From positions 9,093,001-9,157,000 of the forward strand of contig NC_134028.1 of the NCBI RefSeq assembly GCF_964204645.1: a DNA stretch of 64,000 bases, in the 5' to 3' direction. The notes beneath the pieces were generated by a model. The model was not told where the DNA came from, did not search any database, and saw only the letters and a program-made list of their open reading frames with translations. Within the stretch, counting starts at the first letter, position 1. Each line of letters opens with the position of its first letter. Positions 9,091-23,939 of this stretch are shown here, piece by piece. The DNA is from Tubulanus polymorphus. Taxonomy: Eukaryota > Nemertea > Palaeonemertea > Tubulaniformes > Tubulanidae. Position numbers and translations under genes: made by a program.

Positions 9091-10130
9091 TTTCTTTCGA
9101 GCAGATTCTATGTGTGTGCTGTACTGCCTGTTTAAAACCTAAATTTACTTACTGTCCCACAATACCGGCGGAAACCTGCAACTAGCTATCGGTAATTGGC
9201 ATGTCCCTTCAGGTATCCCGGACAACCGGTATGTCCCTTCAGGTATTCCGTACTACGCTGTCAATCAATATTTTTCGGTATCCGCGAACAGATTTATCAC
9301 GCGCGAACACGACCTCCAACTAGATGTTGAATCATCCTGGCTAGACACGGCAGTTAAAATCAAACGAAATTTACCAACCAAATGAATAACAGGGACAATC
9401 CCTATTTGAAGATCCAAACGATTTTAGGGGATTTATCATTTTTTGATTGCATTTCAAACCGTTTCAGTTGGTTTAAAGGGCGTAATCTGCTAAGAACGTA
9501 AGTAGCATTAATCTTGGAGCCTGCTTACTAAGTTGCTTGTTCTTCGAGCGAAATCAGATTTCTATTGGTCCCAAGCCGAATGATTGCGTTTAGGCATAAA
9601 CACACGAAAAGGCCTATTGATGAAGCCATACCTAATTGTAAATGTATAATACAAATCTTTTTCATATGAGTTGAAAGGAACGAACCCGCATTACATCTTA
9701 ACATTTCAATAAAGATCGAGTTTTGAATTGGAATCGTTTCTAGGTTCGACACTATGCTAGAAACAGAGTAAAGTTAACTGTAAAACCCACCTTTTAGAAA
9801 CCCTCTTTTTAAACCAAAAATGTAGAAAACCGGTTATCGCTGCTTTCCTGCTATGTTTTATTTCATTCACTATTGCAACCCAGAGTCAGTTCCATCTCGG
9901 TTAAGTTTGACTCTACGGATTAAATAAGTTTATTCAATGATATTTGACCTTTGAGTCTGCATTCATACGTATTCGCTTATCTATTAAGGTCGAGATACAC
10001 CGCCTGAATATATTTGGACATACCGGTAGTGCGAAAGTAAAGTATTAAAATTTAAGAAATGTATGGAATTGTAAAATTCTTCAGGTTCGGCATGTTTTTT
10101 CTCAAAATCGTAAAATCTTGTTACCTGCAA
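9091..10130. other. Gene-free spacer between unit B' and the GPCR
   Basis: It contains a small direct repeat (ATGTCCCTTCAGGTAT at about 9202 and 9232) and a block of about 55 bp at 9370-9420 that recurs at 31675-31725 (phrase AAATTTACCAACCAAAT). No gene is supported. Confidence 0.4.
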
Positions 10131-11174
10131 TTAGTTATTTTTGCATAAGATACATCTAAAGAATTCAGTTCGTATTTCGGTACCTGTTAAATAAATGAAT
10201 AGATTCGTGGAGTGTACAAGAGCTTTGAACATTTCTTGCACATTATACAGCACTCCCCAAACAATATCTGACAGATTCAAACGAGAAACTGTGCTCAACA
10301 GGGAAATAATCACATTCGGACTTGTGCCAACAACGAAAGTCAAGGCGATTAAAGACAGTACCTTAGTGGTTTTATTCACTTTCTCATTTTTGGTTTTCGT
10401 ATCCCCAAACTTATTACGTCGTAATTTAACGATAATTGCGATGTTAAATAACGAAACAAGGGAAGTCGTTAGATAAACATTAAGCATGCGTATTTTGACT
10501 GTAATGGCACCGATGTCATCGGAGTACCAACAAACACCTCGATAAGAAAAATGTGGCCCAGCCGGATAAGCAGTGATGTCATAGTAAACGGGGTATAAGG
10601 GATAGTACAAGCAGAACAGGGCTGGTACGAAAAATGTCAGACAAGTCGCTATGACGGCATTTTTATGGGTGCAGATGCGCTTTGAAATGAATGGGAAGAA
10701 AACCACACTAAAACGTTCTAACGATAAACTAACCATAACCCACATACTAACGAAATATATCACTTGAACGATATAATCTGAAATAACACATCCCAGGTAT
10801 GATGTTGAAAAAGGTGTTCGAATACGACGCCCGGTGAGCAGATACATGAACACATTGAGCCAAGCGAAAACCTCGACTCCTAAATAACAGTTGTCAATAA
10901 TCGCGATGAAACGCAAATATACTGAATACGAATGACGTCTCATAACTTTACCGCACATGATGAAAATGATCGTTAAATTGCCGAAAAATCCGACAACAAT
11001 TATGATGAAATGGCCGACGAGAAAGAGAATCGCTCCGTGCCTGGTCTTCAGTTGTTCACTGCCAGACATGAAGTCGATATATAGACCCGGAAAACCTGGA
11101 AGCGAAGAACGGAGATATATTTTGTTTTCATCTTCTTCACTGCAGGCGGCTGACGAATTACTGTTTTTACACAT
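10131..11174 (-). CDS. Rhodopsin-class GPCR, atypical orphan
   Basis: A single-exon receptor of 347 residues, starting at the first in-frame ATG (11172-11174). Upstream codons to 11234 are open but contain no ATG. The N-terminus is extracellular with one sequon (NSS, residue 6). Seven hydrophobic segments lie at about 48-74, 84-110, 131-152, 172-194, 231-250, 271-292 and 306-330. Family marks are GN in helix 1 (65-66), Asp in helix 2 (94), Cys129 at the top of helix 3 and Cys215 in loop 2 for the disulfide, ERF (153-155) where DRY is usual, and TNLFIYL (323-329) where NPxxY is usual. Helix 6 lacks CWxP and has TSP instead. The layout fits the peptide-receptor-like branch; the ligand is unknown. 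It lies between two array units. Confidence 0.85.
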   Translation of the reverse strand: MCKNSNSSAACSEEDENKIYLRSSLPGFPGLYIDFMSGSEQLKTRHGAILFLVGHFIIIVVGFFGNLTIIFIMCGKVMRRHSYSVYLRFIAIIDNCYLGVEVFAWLNVFMYLLTGRRIRTPFSTSYLGCVISDYIVQVIYFVSMWVMVSLSLERFSVVFFPFISKRICTHKNAVIATCLTFFVPALFCLYYPLYPVYYDITAYPAGPHFSYRGVCWYSDDIGAITVKIRMLNVYLTTSLVSLFNIAIIVKLRRNKFGDTKTKNEKVNKTTKVLSLIALTFVVGTSPNVIISLLSTVSRLNLSDIVWGVLYNVQEMFKALVHSTNLFIYLTGTEIRTEFFRCILCKNN

Positions 11175-11715
11175 TGATGAATTGTGTGCGTAAGCCAATT
11201 TCAAAGTCAAAATTGCAGTAGAAATCCGTCTCAAAATGGATTTCTTATAACAACAGTCGAGGATGATTCATCAGAACAATTTTCTAAAATTGACATCGTT
11301 GCTCTGTATTTCAGGATCTCGTAATAACGGAAAATAGATTTGTCGATAGAATGCGTCGATGTATCATTGCTCCTTCCTCTGTATAACAATATTCCCGAGC
11401 TTGCACAACTCTCAAAGAACTCTTGATTTTAATCGATGGCGGTTTTCTGATGTACTCAGAAAGATGTAATCGGTTTCTATCGGTTCAGCCATCTTCTGTA
11501 TCTAGATTCCTGTCTGGGCAAACGTACCAATCATTCCTATCAACTGTGATTATATAGACTTATTTCACCATTATAATTTTCATTGTAATCAATGCTGGCT
11601 ACATTGTTATACTGACTTTACACTGATTTCAAAATTCAGATTCCGATTATCAGATACATATAGTATGTGGTGATTTGCGGTTTCGTTTCAAAGCTGACGA
11701 TTATACGTTGACGCA
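11175..11715. other. GPCR upstream region
   Basis: No gene is present. It should contain the promoter and 5' UTR of the GPCR; I see no convincing TATA box or initiator. A non-coding 5' exon is possible. Confidence 0.3.
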
Positions 11716-12203
11716 TTGGTGCCACATCAAGTTCGAAACATAAGGATTTCGTCACCAACTTTGAAAAGGTTACATTTCGTACATGCGATCGCTACGTGGT
11801 ATGTTTTGGTATCTACCCGTTTCAATAGGTATAGTAGGTTGTGGGCCAGTTGTCTGTGTCATCCGACAAATTATGTAACGTTTAATAAAATCATTCATAT
11901 ACTCATAACAGAAAAAAAAACCAGATCGAGTAGTAAGAATTCGGAAGTTATTGAAAATGTTGGTAGATATCTAACTTCAATGTTCAGAAGACGATGAATG
12001 CTTCGAGGTGACGAAACTATAGCTACCCCATCAAAATGATAGTTCTATCTTTTCAATGCAAATGCAATCTTTAATTAAATAATTTGGTTAGAATATGTAT
12101 TTTTGTCATACCAGTGTAGTACACACTTTGATAAAGAAGAATCAAGTAAAGCAACTATACGACAGAACTCCGCAAAGCGAATAAAAATGACGATACTAAG
12201 AAA

Positions 12204-14299
12204 ATGCTACGAGTCGGAAAAATAGCGATTGTGTTTGGTTTCTCGCTTTTTTGATTGGAGTAGTTACGGCTATTCTACTGGTCAACGTCATCTATCATTT
12301 ATGGTTCGCCGAGATCATGCTGTTTGCTGGTTTGACAGCTCAACGCGTAAAGACTAAGAACTGGTTCACTGCTGCGATGGCCTTTGGAATTCTGAATTTC
12401 GTATTTTCGATATTCGTCATCGTTTGGGATTTCGTCTGCCTCGGCGTCGTCCACACGGCCTTTCAGAACAAGATGATGGCTTTAGGTATAAAAGGTCTCT
12501 TTTTTAACACCGTTCACAACCTCTATTTGAATTCCAAATCTTGTGTATCGTTTAAAGGTGATACTTCAAATTTTTTCCCTTCAAACATCGGAGTAAGACA
12601 GGGTGAAAGTCTTTCCCCCCTGTTATTCGCTATTTTCCTTAACGATATTGATAAATTCTTCAACGATAACAATAGTAACTCACTCACCTTTATTAGCAAC
12701 CTATACAAAAAAAGTTTTGAAGAAGAAATTGAGGTATTACTGAAATTATTTGTATTATTATATGCAGACGACACATTTTTATTTGCAGAATCAGAATCTG
12801 AATTACAAAACAATTTAAATATACTATTTGATTATTGCCAAGTAAACAAGTTATTTGTTAACATTGATAAAACGAAAATAATGATTTTCGCAAGATCGAA
12901 GCAAAGATTAAAAAACCTTCCCGATTTTCTATTTGGTGATTAGACATTGGAAAGAGTAGATGAGTACAATTATCTTGGAATTTTGTTTTATTGGGATGGA
13001 AAATTTACAAAAGCGAAAAAAGCATTTCACGACAAAGCTGTTCGAGCAATGTTTGCTATTATTCAAAAAGGCAGAAGATGTAATCTTCCTCCAGACTTAC
13101 TTGATTGTTGTGTGGCACCAATTCTATTGTACGGGTGTGAAATATGGGGCCATGAAAATATCGATATACTAGAAAAAGTCCACACAAGGTTTTGTAAATT
13201 AGTTCTAAAAGTACCAAAATTCTGCCATAATACTATGATATATGGCGAGACTGGCAGATTACTTTTATCGACTACTATTAAACTTAGAATGATTAAATAT
13301 TGGAACAAAACTTTGAATGCTAACAAGTCAAAGCTGAATCTAGTAATGTATAATATTTTGTACGACTTATACAGAAAAGATTTATATGTATCTGATTGCA
13401 TTTGCCAAATTAAGGAAATTATACAAAACTGTGGGCTGAACTATGTGTGGCAAGACCAGGTAATCGATCTACGGTCGATAAATATCATAAAACAATCTCT
13501 AAAAGATAGATACATTCAGACATGGAGGGAAAAATTGCAAAATAGTGACATATGCGTAAATTATAGAATCTTTAAACTTAAATATGATTATGAAAACTAT
13601 TTATCCGTTGTACCGAACCACCTCATGTATAGTCTCGCTGAATTTCGGATCGGTAGCCGTAAATTAGATGCAAACAAACTTAGCAATGTAAATATTGATA
13701 GAAACGAACGTATTTGTACATATTGTAGTCTTAACAAAATCGGTGATGAATTCCATTTTCTTTTTTAGTGTTCCAAACTATACAATATACGAAGAGTTTT
13801 CTTAACACCTTTTTATGTAAATAGACCCAACACTTTTAAAATGTCACAATTACTTAATGCTGTAAATAACAATATATTAATTAAACTCGCTAGATTTGTA
13901 AATGCTGGTCTCAAGGTACTTAAGTAAAATTCATGTATACATATCTGTTATCTCTATTATTATTCTATTCTATGTGTATCTCTGTTTTCTTGTTTTTAAG
14001 TTTTGTAAATTATAAATTTTATTGTACAAATTCTTGTAACCTCTATGTACCAATGTTTGGTTAGAGCGAAATAAATAAACCTAAAACCTAAAACCTAAAA
14101 ACCTAAGAACGACACCGCCACGGCGACGAACAGTCCATTTGGTGTGGCCGTCAATGCAGTTTAGGATGACGCAATATTCAATGCACTATATTCGTTAGAG
14201 GTCATCATTTGCGCGGTGATTTTCATCACAAGCTTCTTCCACATTATCAACGCAGCCGATTTGAGCAAAGAATTAGAAAAATCTGATACGGAAAATTAA
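12204..14299 (+). pseudogene. Membrane-protein gene copy 2, disrupted
   Basis: The gene starts at ATG 12204 (MLRVG...). It meets a TGA at 12252-12254 because the frame shifts by one base in a T run at 12246-12252; the remainder is open in the frame beginning at 12251 (LIGVVTAILL). The coding sequence is then split at 12469/12470 by a non-LTR retrotransposon and resumes at 14106-14110 after it. The resumed part has a TAG where copy 1 has CAG (VNAV-stop), then runs on in the same frame to the normal end SDTEN at 14297-14299. That is three independent lesions. Hydrophobic segments correspond to those of copy 1. Confidence 0.85.
12465..14110 (+). mobile_element. 5'-truncated non-LTR retrotransposon in an exon
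   Basis: The element spans about 12470-14105 and is flanked by AGAAC (12465-12469 and 14106-14110), the likely 5-bp target duplication. It encodes the C-terminal part of a LINE reverse transcriptase: GVRQGESLSPLLF, then the catalytic YADD (12761-12772), then the downstream module with YNYLGI, LYGCEIWG, LEKVHTRFCK and LRMIKYW. The endonuclease and the first RT blocks are missing. The frame is interrupted by TAG at 12941-12943 and TAG at 13766-13768, and ends with TAA at 13925-13927. The 3' end carries AATAAATAAA followed by short CCTAAAA repeats (14079-14105), a microsatellite tail as seen in CR1/L2-like clades. I do not assign the clade. Confidence 0.9.
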
Positions 14300-14496
14300 A
14301 AAAGAAAACGGAAAGTCTTTTAAACGACTTAAGAACATTTATAATAGCATGAACTCTATGGAAAAAACCATATCAATACTTAGTATTTATATATATTCTA
14401 ACTATAGAACTTTTAATTCAAAGAAAACTACTGAAAGAAATTCAACCAATATATTCTTCTTCTTGCTGATATAATTTTTGTTTGTCTTTTTCGATT

Positions 14497-15378
14497 TTAT
14501 TCTCTAACTACCAAGTAACTTTCGACTATTTGTTTATCAAAAGGAAACCCGTATGTTTCATATGTGTGTCGACGGATGACATTCTGTATTTGAGTGCGTT
14601 CTTCCTCGGCTAATTCACTGACATCTCTTTGGGCGTAATACGATAAAACGCCATCAGCCAGTCTCCGCATTTCTCTATCCTGTTCACAGATACAGGGTCG
14701 AGCTGGTCTCAAAGCGTTGTGTAATGCAATTCCATATTCATCGGTAGAATGCAAAATTATTCGCAATTTTGCATCGATCAGAATCTTTCTCATATCAAAC
14801 GGGTTCCATCCCATGCGCGGGGCTTTCATCTGGCAGTCTCCTCTCCTTGGCACAGTACGGTTAATTTCGCCGCAGATCTTCCCGACTGTATTTAGCACGT
14901 TTAGACATACAAACCCGTGGCCTCCATTTCGAGTAAGTCGACAGACGGCCTCGTGTATCACACGACCAGGATCGTCGAAATAATACATCACGTGGTTGAA
15001 CACGATTAAATCGTAGAAGTTACTCGGTAGGAAGGAAGCCGCGGTCGAATCCTCGACTGAGAAATTTCGATGATAAACGGTGAAATCAAAACGATAGTTT
15101 GCAGCTAATAAACCAATACGTTCTTTCAATTCAGCAATCATAACACTGTTGTATTCCACACAATCCACGCGCTCAAACTTAATTTCTTCGCCTACTGTGT
15201 ATATTGCATCTTCTAACGCATGACCTCGCGCCGGCCCGATCGATAGGACCCGCAGTCCATTTCCTTCCTGGTGGAAACAAGTCCGTAACGCATCCGAAAG
15301 ACGTTTCCGCATCATTGCTTGTCCACCAAAATAAAACATGTATGCGCCCAACGCGGAGGCGTACGCTGCATCGTCCAT
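14497..15378 (-). CDS. HNMT-like SAM-dependent methyltransferase, copy 3
   Basis: 293 codons from ATG 15376-15378. Glycine loop RVLSIGPARG, acidic VDCVE and YDLIVFNHVMYYFDD are all present. It resembles copy 4 most closely: both share DFTVYHR, LNTVGKICGEINR, the RRGD segment and the ending LVVRE. The segment around residues 180-190 (GDCQMKAPRMGW) is the most variable between copies and may line the acceptor-substrate pocket; that is inference. The gene converges on the disrupted membrane-protein copy, which ends 197 bp away. The stop codon lies inside AATAAA (14496-14501). Confidence 0.7.
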   Translation of the reverse strand: MDDAAYASALGAYMFYFGGQAMMRKRLSDALRTCFHQEGNGLRVLSIGPARGHALEDAIYTVGEEIKFERVDCVEYNSVMIAELKERIGLLAANYRFDFTVYHRNFSVEDSTAASFLPSNFYDLIVFNHVMYYFDDPGRVIHEAVCRLTRNGGHGFVCLNVLNTVGKICGEINRTVPRRGDCQMKAPRMGWNPFDMRKILIDAKLRIILHSTDEYGIALHNALRPARPCICEQDREMRRLADGVLSYYAQRDVSELAEEERTQIQNVIRRHTYETYGFPFDKQIVESYLVVRE

Positions 15379-15832
15379 CTTCAATAGCGAACCTCAACAA
15401 AATATATAGAATCCGTTCCAACCAGTGTTAAAGAATTGTTCACTTATCGATTTGGAACGCTTGCCACAATTTCACAATTTTTCACGATTTCAAATATATT
15501 CAGCCCATGCAAGGAAACACAATCTTAAATTAGATAACGAAGATTTCGGTTAATGCAAATTCACAAACTATGATGCTTTAACAGGTGAAATATGATTTGT
15601 TTACCGGATGACACGGCATATACATAATTTGAACTTACGGTTCCTAGTATTTGATCCGTTAAATATTCAATCTTTGACTTTTGCAGTTTATCGATGCCAT
15701 ACAAAGATTATTTAGTTTCCATTGACGTTTTCGTGAATACTTTAATTTCACAACTTGAATTATGAAAATGTATATAGATACCGGGTGTATTATCTGATCT
15801 ATACATCATTTGCTGTGGCAGCCTGTATTAGG

Positions 15833-15834
<2 letters not shown>

Positions 15835-15919
<85 letters not shown>
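15835..15919. repeat. (TA)n microsatellite
   Basis: About 85 bases of uninterrupted TA inside the methyltransferase upstream spacer of unit C. Unit D has only a short TA-rich stretch at the same place (about 26243-26262), so the expansion happened after the duplication. Confidence 0.97.
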
Positions 15920-15923
<4 letters not shown>

Positions 15924-16008
15924 CGATTTTGATACATATATGCATAAATCAAAAGGACCAGATGTAAATGTTAAGTATAATACGTATGTATAATTTATTT
16001 GAATTATT

Positions 16009-16412
16009 AGTGGTGAATATTTTGCCCAGGTACGTACTGAGAAAAAAAGATAAATTCAAATTTCTAATGCAGATGCGGATCGAGAAGGTGACTTAAGGGG
16101 GAGCACGAATCCAGTCGGACATATTGGGCGGCCATCCCCGCCAAAAAGACAAACTTCCTGTGTTCGTGAAAATGACATCAATGCGTGAAAATATCTGTAG
16201 GTGGCGATACTAGGGCATAGTTGTAAACCGGAAATTAATTACTTTTAATAGATAAAATAAAATTAATTGAAATTGAGTTATTAGTGGTGACTATCTTGGC
16301 CAGGTTCGTACTACTAAGAAAAAAAGATACATTGAAACATTCAATTTTCTAATGCAGATGTGGATGCAGAAGGTGACTTAAGGGGGGAGCACGAATCCAG
16401 TCGGACAGACTA
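16009..16412. repeat. Tail repeat of the array units, tandemly duplicated
   Basis: A phrase starting TTATTAGTGGTGA and ending near GAGCACGAATCCAGTCGGAC occurs at 16009-16120 and again at 16276-16410. The sequence between them ends in GAAATTGA, where the similarity to unit D also ends (26718). A third copy sits at 26356-26490 and a fragment at 2465-2500. No coding capacity is seen. Confidence 0.75.
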
Positions 16413-16420
16413 TCTCACGA

Positions 16421-17988
16421 CGCAGATGGGGTATGCAAAATTATAAAAAACGAAGCCCACTAGATGCATTTCAGAGGCAATTTGAAGGCATGATCCTTAA
16501 TACAGGGCCGTCCACGTTCAGGCAAAAACTAAAGAGATCAATAGGAGAGTTATTATAGTACTGTTTCCTTATACACATTGTTTCCTTAATTTAATTGAAT
16601 TATTTCATTAGTCAATAAGAATGCTATTACCCATAGAGGTTATCGATATTGTACTCAGTGAATGAATCATCAACCATTAAAACAAAAAAAAAAATAACCT
16701 AAAAAACCTATTGAAGGGGCGCTCAACTGTCATTGTCAGAACGAGACGTTACCGAGTGTTTGGTGGTTTTTAATCTGCTATGAAATATATGTGCACCGTT
16801 TATATTTTGTGAAGGCTTAACAATGAATTAAGTTAAGATAAGAAAACGATTTATTTCATCAATATCACTATATACCAATTACATTATATACTTTGCCAAA
16901 TTAGTTCAATAATCTAAGAATTTTTCTTCATCCATCTTTTTCACGGAGTAAGGCCACACAAAAAGTGCTTGTTTCTCATCAGTTTCATTTTCCGCGCACA
17001 TTGAGGTCAAGTCAGTAAAAAAAGAAAGAAATGAAGATGCGCATCCGACAAGTAGAAATTTGTTTTCGTTTCTTTTTTAAATAATAGTTTAATTATAATT
17101 TTTAATAATACTCCCGCACGCATCCCGAATACGCGTAACAACCTGATCACACTTTTTACGTTTTTGTCATACAGTCGTTTCTCTGGCAGGTAAGTAATTC
17201 GGTAACGAAGTGCTTTTCGTCCGGGGAGAAAAAAATAATAAATAGTAGCCTTCGTCACTTATGGAATTTGGAATAAGGCTTTTCATTTCCCTCTCTTTTT
17301 TAAAATAGGAGATAGAAATAAAAACCTGCCTCCCTCGTTAGCTTTCCAAAAAGGGCTGATGAGAAGCAATGGTATTTTTTGCGTGGCCGAGTACATATCT
17401 CTCATGTGTTGTAGACGTTTTCACATATTTCATCATATCTGAAAAAAATTACGTAAATGCATATGTACACTAGTTCTATATCAACGTATGAATAAGGATA
17501 GCTTAAAAATAGAAATAAGTGTCTTACCGAGTGCGAATCTCTTACGACAAATCATCATATTCATTTTCCCCAATATTGTCTTCCCTAATCGCCTTGTTAC
17601 CCCTAACCTTCGGGATCATCAAACGGAAATAAAATTCAATTAAATAAATGCGATCGCCTTAATTTAATAATGTGGTAACAACGCAATATCTCGGAAACTT
17701 TATTCGTTATACATGTACATTGGAAAATCTACGTAAAAAACCGAATTTGTAGATTTCGAGTTAAAGTTCAAGTTAGTTTATTCATCATGATCAAGTGCAC
17801 ATGATCGTCAATGAAAAACGAATCAACAGAAAAAGAAAACAATATATACGTATATACAATACCAGAATTACAAAAATATTTACAGGAAAAAGTGCATGGG
17901 AATGAATGATGAATACTTATATGAATTCGTTTCAATTTAATTATTACATTGATGGAACTATTGTATTCATAGATATCTTTTCTGTTCT
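16421..17988. other. Gene-free spacer
   Basis: 16735-16860 is a diverged copy of the unit-B tail (TGTCAGAAC... TTTGTGAAGGC). The remainder may contain the 3' UTR and downstream region of the death-effector-like gene. No separate gene is supported; the 83-codon frame at 17007-17258 has no recognisable features. Confidence 0.35.
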
Positions 17989-18346
17989 CTAACGTGAATA
18001 TTCAAATGATGTATATGTATTGCAATCTATTGCATTGCATTCAACGATTTTCTTCAGTACGAAGGAATTGCCTGAATACTCAAAATGCTTAGTTACCTCC
18101 GCCAAATAATCGGCCCCTCCATGGTTTTCAATTGCTGTATAAGCTTTTTCCAATTCCTCATAATTGGATTCACTCTCATTGATAATACGACGCTTATCTA
18201 ATTCCGCCAAGAAATCAAACATAGTTTTGCATTTTTCCATATCAGCAGGAGGTATAAACGATGGATTTTTTCGATCTTTCCGAAAATAACTCTTCAACTT
18301 TCGAAACTCGTCTTTTGTGGTATTATCTTTCAACCACATGCGGATC
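17989..18346 (-). CDS. Death-effector-domain-like protein, last exon
   Basis: The exon begins after a splice acceptor TTACTTGCAG on the - strand (AG at 18347-18348) and runs about 119 codons to TAG at 17989-17991. The frame preceding the first ATG is open back to the acceptor. The stretch DEFRKLKSYFR...IPPADMEKCKTMFDFLAELDKRRII...NYEELEKAYTAI...YLAEV has the helix pattern of a death effector domain: basic-acidic helix 2, a proline before helix 3, LFxLLxELEKR-like helix 4, and an LL/YL near the end. Such domains mediate homotypic assembly in caspase and NF-kB signalling. The acidic/Arg charge-triad motif is weak. The preceding exon was not found. A relic at 4436 shows that the gene was duplicated with the array. 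Confidence 0.55.
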
Positions 18347-18616
18347 CTGCAAGTAATCGAACTGATACACTAAAAGCTGGTCGCACATGAGAAAAAAGGA
18401 GCTTCATATATGGGTAAATCATCCAAATCTAAGCTCCGGCAAAAAAAAATCAAAATCAACGGAAAAAGCGATTGACATCATTGTGATTACAATCAGCATT
18501 CTAATGTTGAGAATTTGTGTAACACTCAGATGGATTCAGTATTAATTTTAATCCTGGGAAAAGTAAATTAATGTTATTCAAGTCCCCACAATGTACACTG
18601 AAAATTGGAATGTCCG

Positions 18617-18805
18617 ATGACTTTTTTATGCCAGAATCTAGGTTACTACGATATAGCAAAGCATTTAGGTTACTTCATAGAAGTTAATGCAAACTTTGTA
18701 GATATGAGTGCCGAAGTCGATGAGTTCATTAGACGTCCCAATATTTTCAACGTCTTACGGAAGGCAGTGGCATCGGCAAAATTTCGAGAGAAAGATTCAA
18801 AATAG
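18617..18805 (+). CDS. Short unassigned frame
   Basis: 62 codons from ATG to TAG with a composition that could be coding (helical, charged: EVDEFIRRPNIFNVLRKAVASAKF). A CAG at 18632-18634 could be an acceptor for a shorter exon. No family is recognised. It lies opposite to and upstream of the death-effector-like exon. It could be an exon of another gene or chance. Confidence 0.2.
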   Translation: MTFLCQNLGYYDIAKHLGYFIEVNANFVDMSAEVDEFIRRPNIFNVLRKAVASAKFREKDSK

Positions 18806-19109
18806 TCATGTAGATGCCGTGCTAGAAGAACTTGATTAAAGTATTGAAACCGCTCTTTTAGAAGATATCGCAATGTATGTGAATCATTCAATAAACTACA
18901 TAATAATAATATTCAATAATTAATGCGGTTCACATGAAACAGATAATTACCAAATGATTAACATATATAGACGCACATATACATATACATATAGAATTCA
19001 TATTACAACGACATATACAAAGAAACTATGATATATGAACTTGTCATATATATATAAACTTGTCACATCGCACTAACTCCAGTATTTGTGATAATAGACA
19101 GTCCGCGTG

Positions 19110-22749
<3,640 letters not shown>

Positions 22750-22930
22750 TTTGACGTCGGATGACATTCTGTGTTTGAGAGCATTCTTCCTCGGCTAATT
22801 CACTGACATCTCTTTGAGCGTAAAACGATAAAACGCCGTCAGCGAGTCTCCGCATTTCTCTATCCTGTTCACTGATACAGGGTCGAGCTGGTAGCAAAGC
22901 GTTGTGTAATGCAACTCCATATTTCTCGGC
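22750..22930 (-). pseudogene. Methyltransferase C-terminal fragment
   Basis: This corresponds to residues about 215-272 of the methyltransferase (YGVALHNALLPARP... through VIRRQT on the - strand). The reading frame of this piece is intact, but it is joined to unrelated sequence on both sides, so the SAM-binding fold and the end of the protein are missing. It is embedded in an open frame of 131 codons (22649-23044) that is only partly methyltransferase. Flanking sequence has no membrane-protein copy. Confidence 0.8.
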
Positions 22931-23939
22931 GTGGCATATGTATGTGTTGAAGGTTTTAATTCTTACCTCAAATTTGATACACGTACGTAAAAATGACCCG
23001 GACATCTGAACGCATTTATTGGCAAATTTGAATCGGGTTGTCAAGTGTCATCTTACTGCTCGATTTATAAATTATTCTTTGGGATGAAAAAAATCGAGAA
23101 ATTAACCATTAATTCTGCCATAAGTTTTACATCACTTGAAGAAATTGAGTAAGAGGCTGATCAAGGTTAAAGGATTTAGGTGTTAGTTCTCATAAGACGC
23201 AAGGATGAATTTTTTAGGGGGTGGACTACTCGGGGAGTTGAGGTTATACAACCATAAAATGAAGATAGTCAGAGATTAGTAATAGCAAGAAAACTCGCGT
23301 AAAATATTAATCAAACAAATTTTATAACAGGGTGTGATCTGTAGTCGTCGGGTAAATATTTCTTCAGGCTGTTCACATCCGAAAAAAACGATGAAAATAA
23401 ACATTTCCCTTGGACAAAATCATTTCAGTGTCTATAAAATGAGTTTGACAAAGACATGAATTTGTTCTATCTTTCCATCTACAAATGACATAGCTGGCTT
23501 CAGTTGAAAAAGTCATTGGTAAAAGGCAATTTCTAATTAAAAGCCTATTCAAATTGGTGTCACAAAATTGAATTTAAATTTGTTGTCATGTTTGTTTTGT
23601 ACGCGTGCGCGATGCACTCGGTTATATCATTGCTTACATCTGACGTCATCGGCAGATCGCAAGTACCGCCTCATGTGTCAATCAAATGGCTTATAGGCTT
23701 TATGTTAAAAGATTCCCTACTAAAAAGCTATGTATTCCTACTTCGATCATCTTCCATGTTTTATGTTTCATCTTGGCGAATATCCAGTTTGCCATTGCAG
23801 TGAACAATAAAACCCAAATAGTTTTACAGAATCTTATAATACGGCCATTTATATAAGATCTAGATTCTGTAATAATATATGACAGTCTCTTTGAACTAGC
23901 AGATTCTATGTACCGTATAGGTTAACTACATAACCTAGT
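22931..23939. other. Gene-free stretch
   Basis: No gene is supported. The 71-codon frame at 23588-23803 has no recognisable features. Similarity to unit C begins near 23960. Confidence 0.35.

Larger units (their letters stand above)
11716..16420. repeat. Segmental duplication unit C
   Basis: This is the longest unit. It holds the membrane-protein upstream region, the membrane-protein pseudogene with its retrotransposon insertion, the shared 3' spacer, methyltransferase copy 3, the upstream spacer with a (TA)n tract, and a tail at 16009-16281 with a second partial tail copy at 16276-16412. It aligns phrase by phrase with unit D (23940-26718), for example TACATGCGATCGC at 11779 and 24025, and GAGCACGAATCCAGTCGGAC in both tails. 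Confidence 0.8.

Noticed and set aside
14079-14105. Telomere-like CCTAAAA repeats
   Set aside because: Only about three units, located exactly at the 3' end of the retrotransposon, so this is its tail and not an interstitial telomere.
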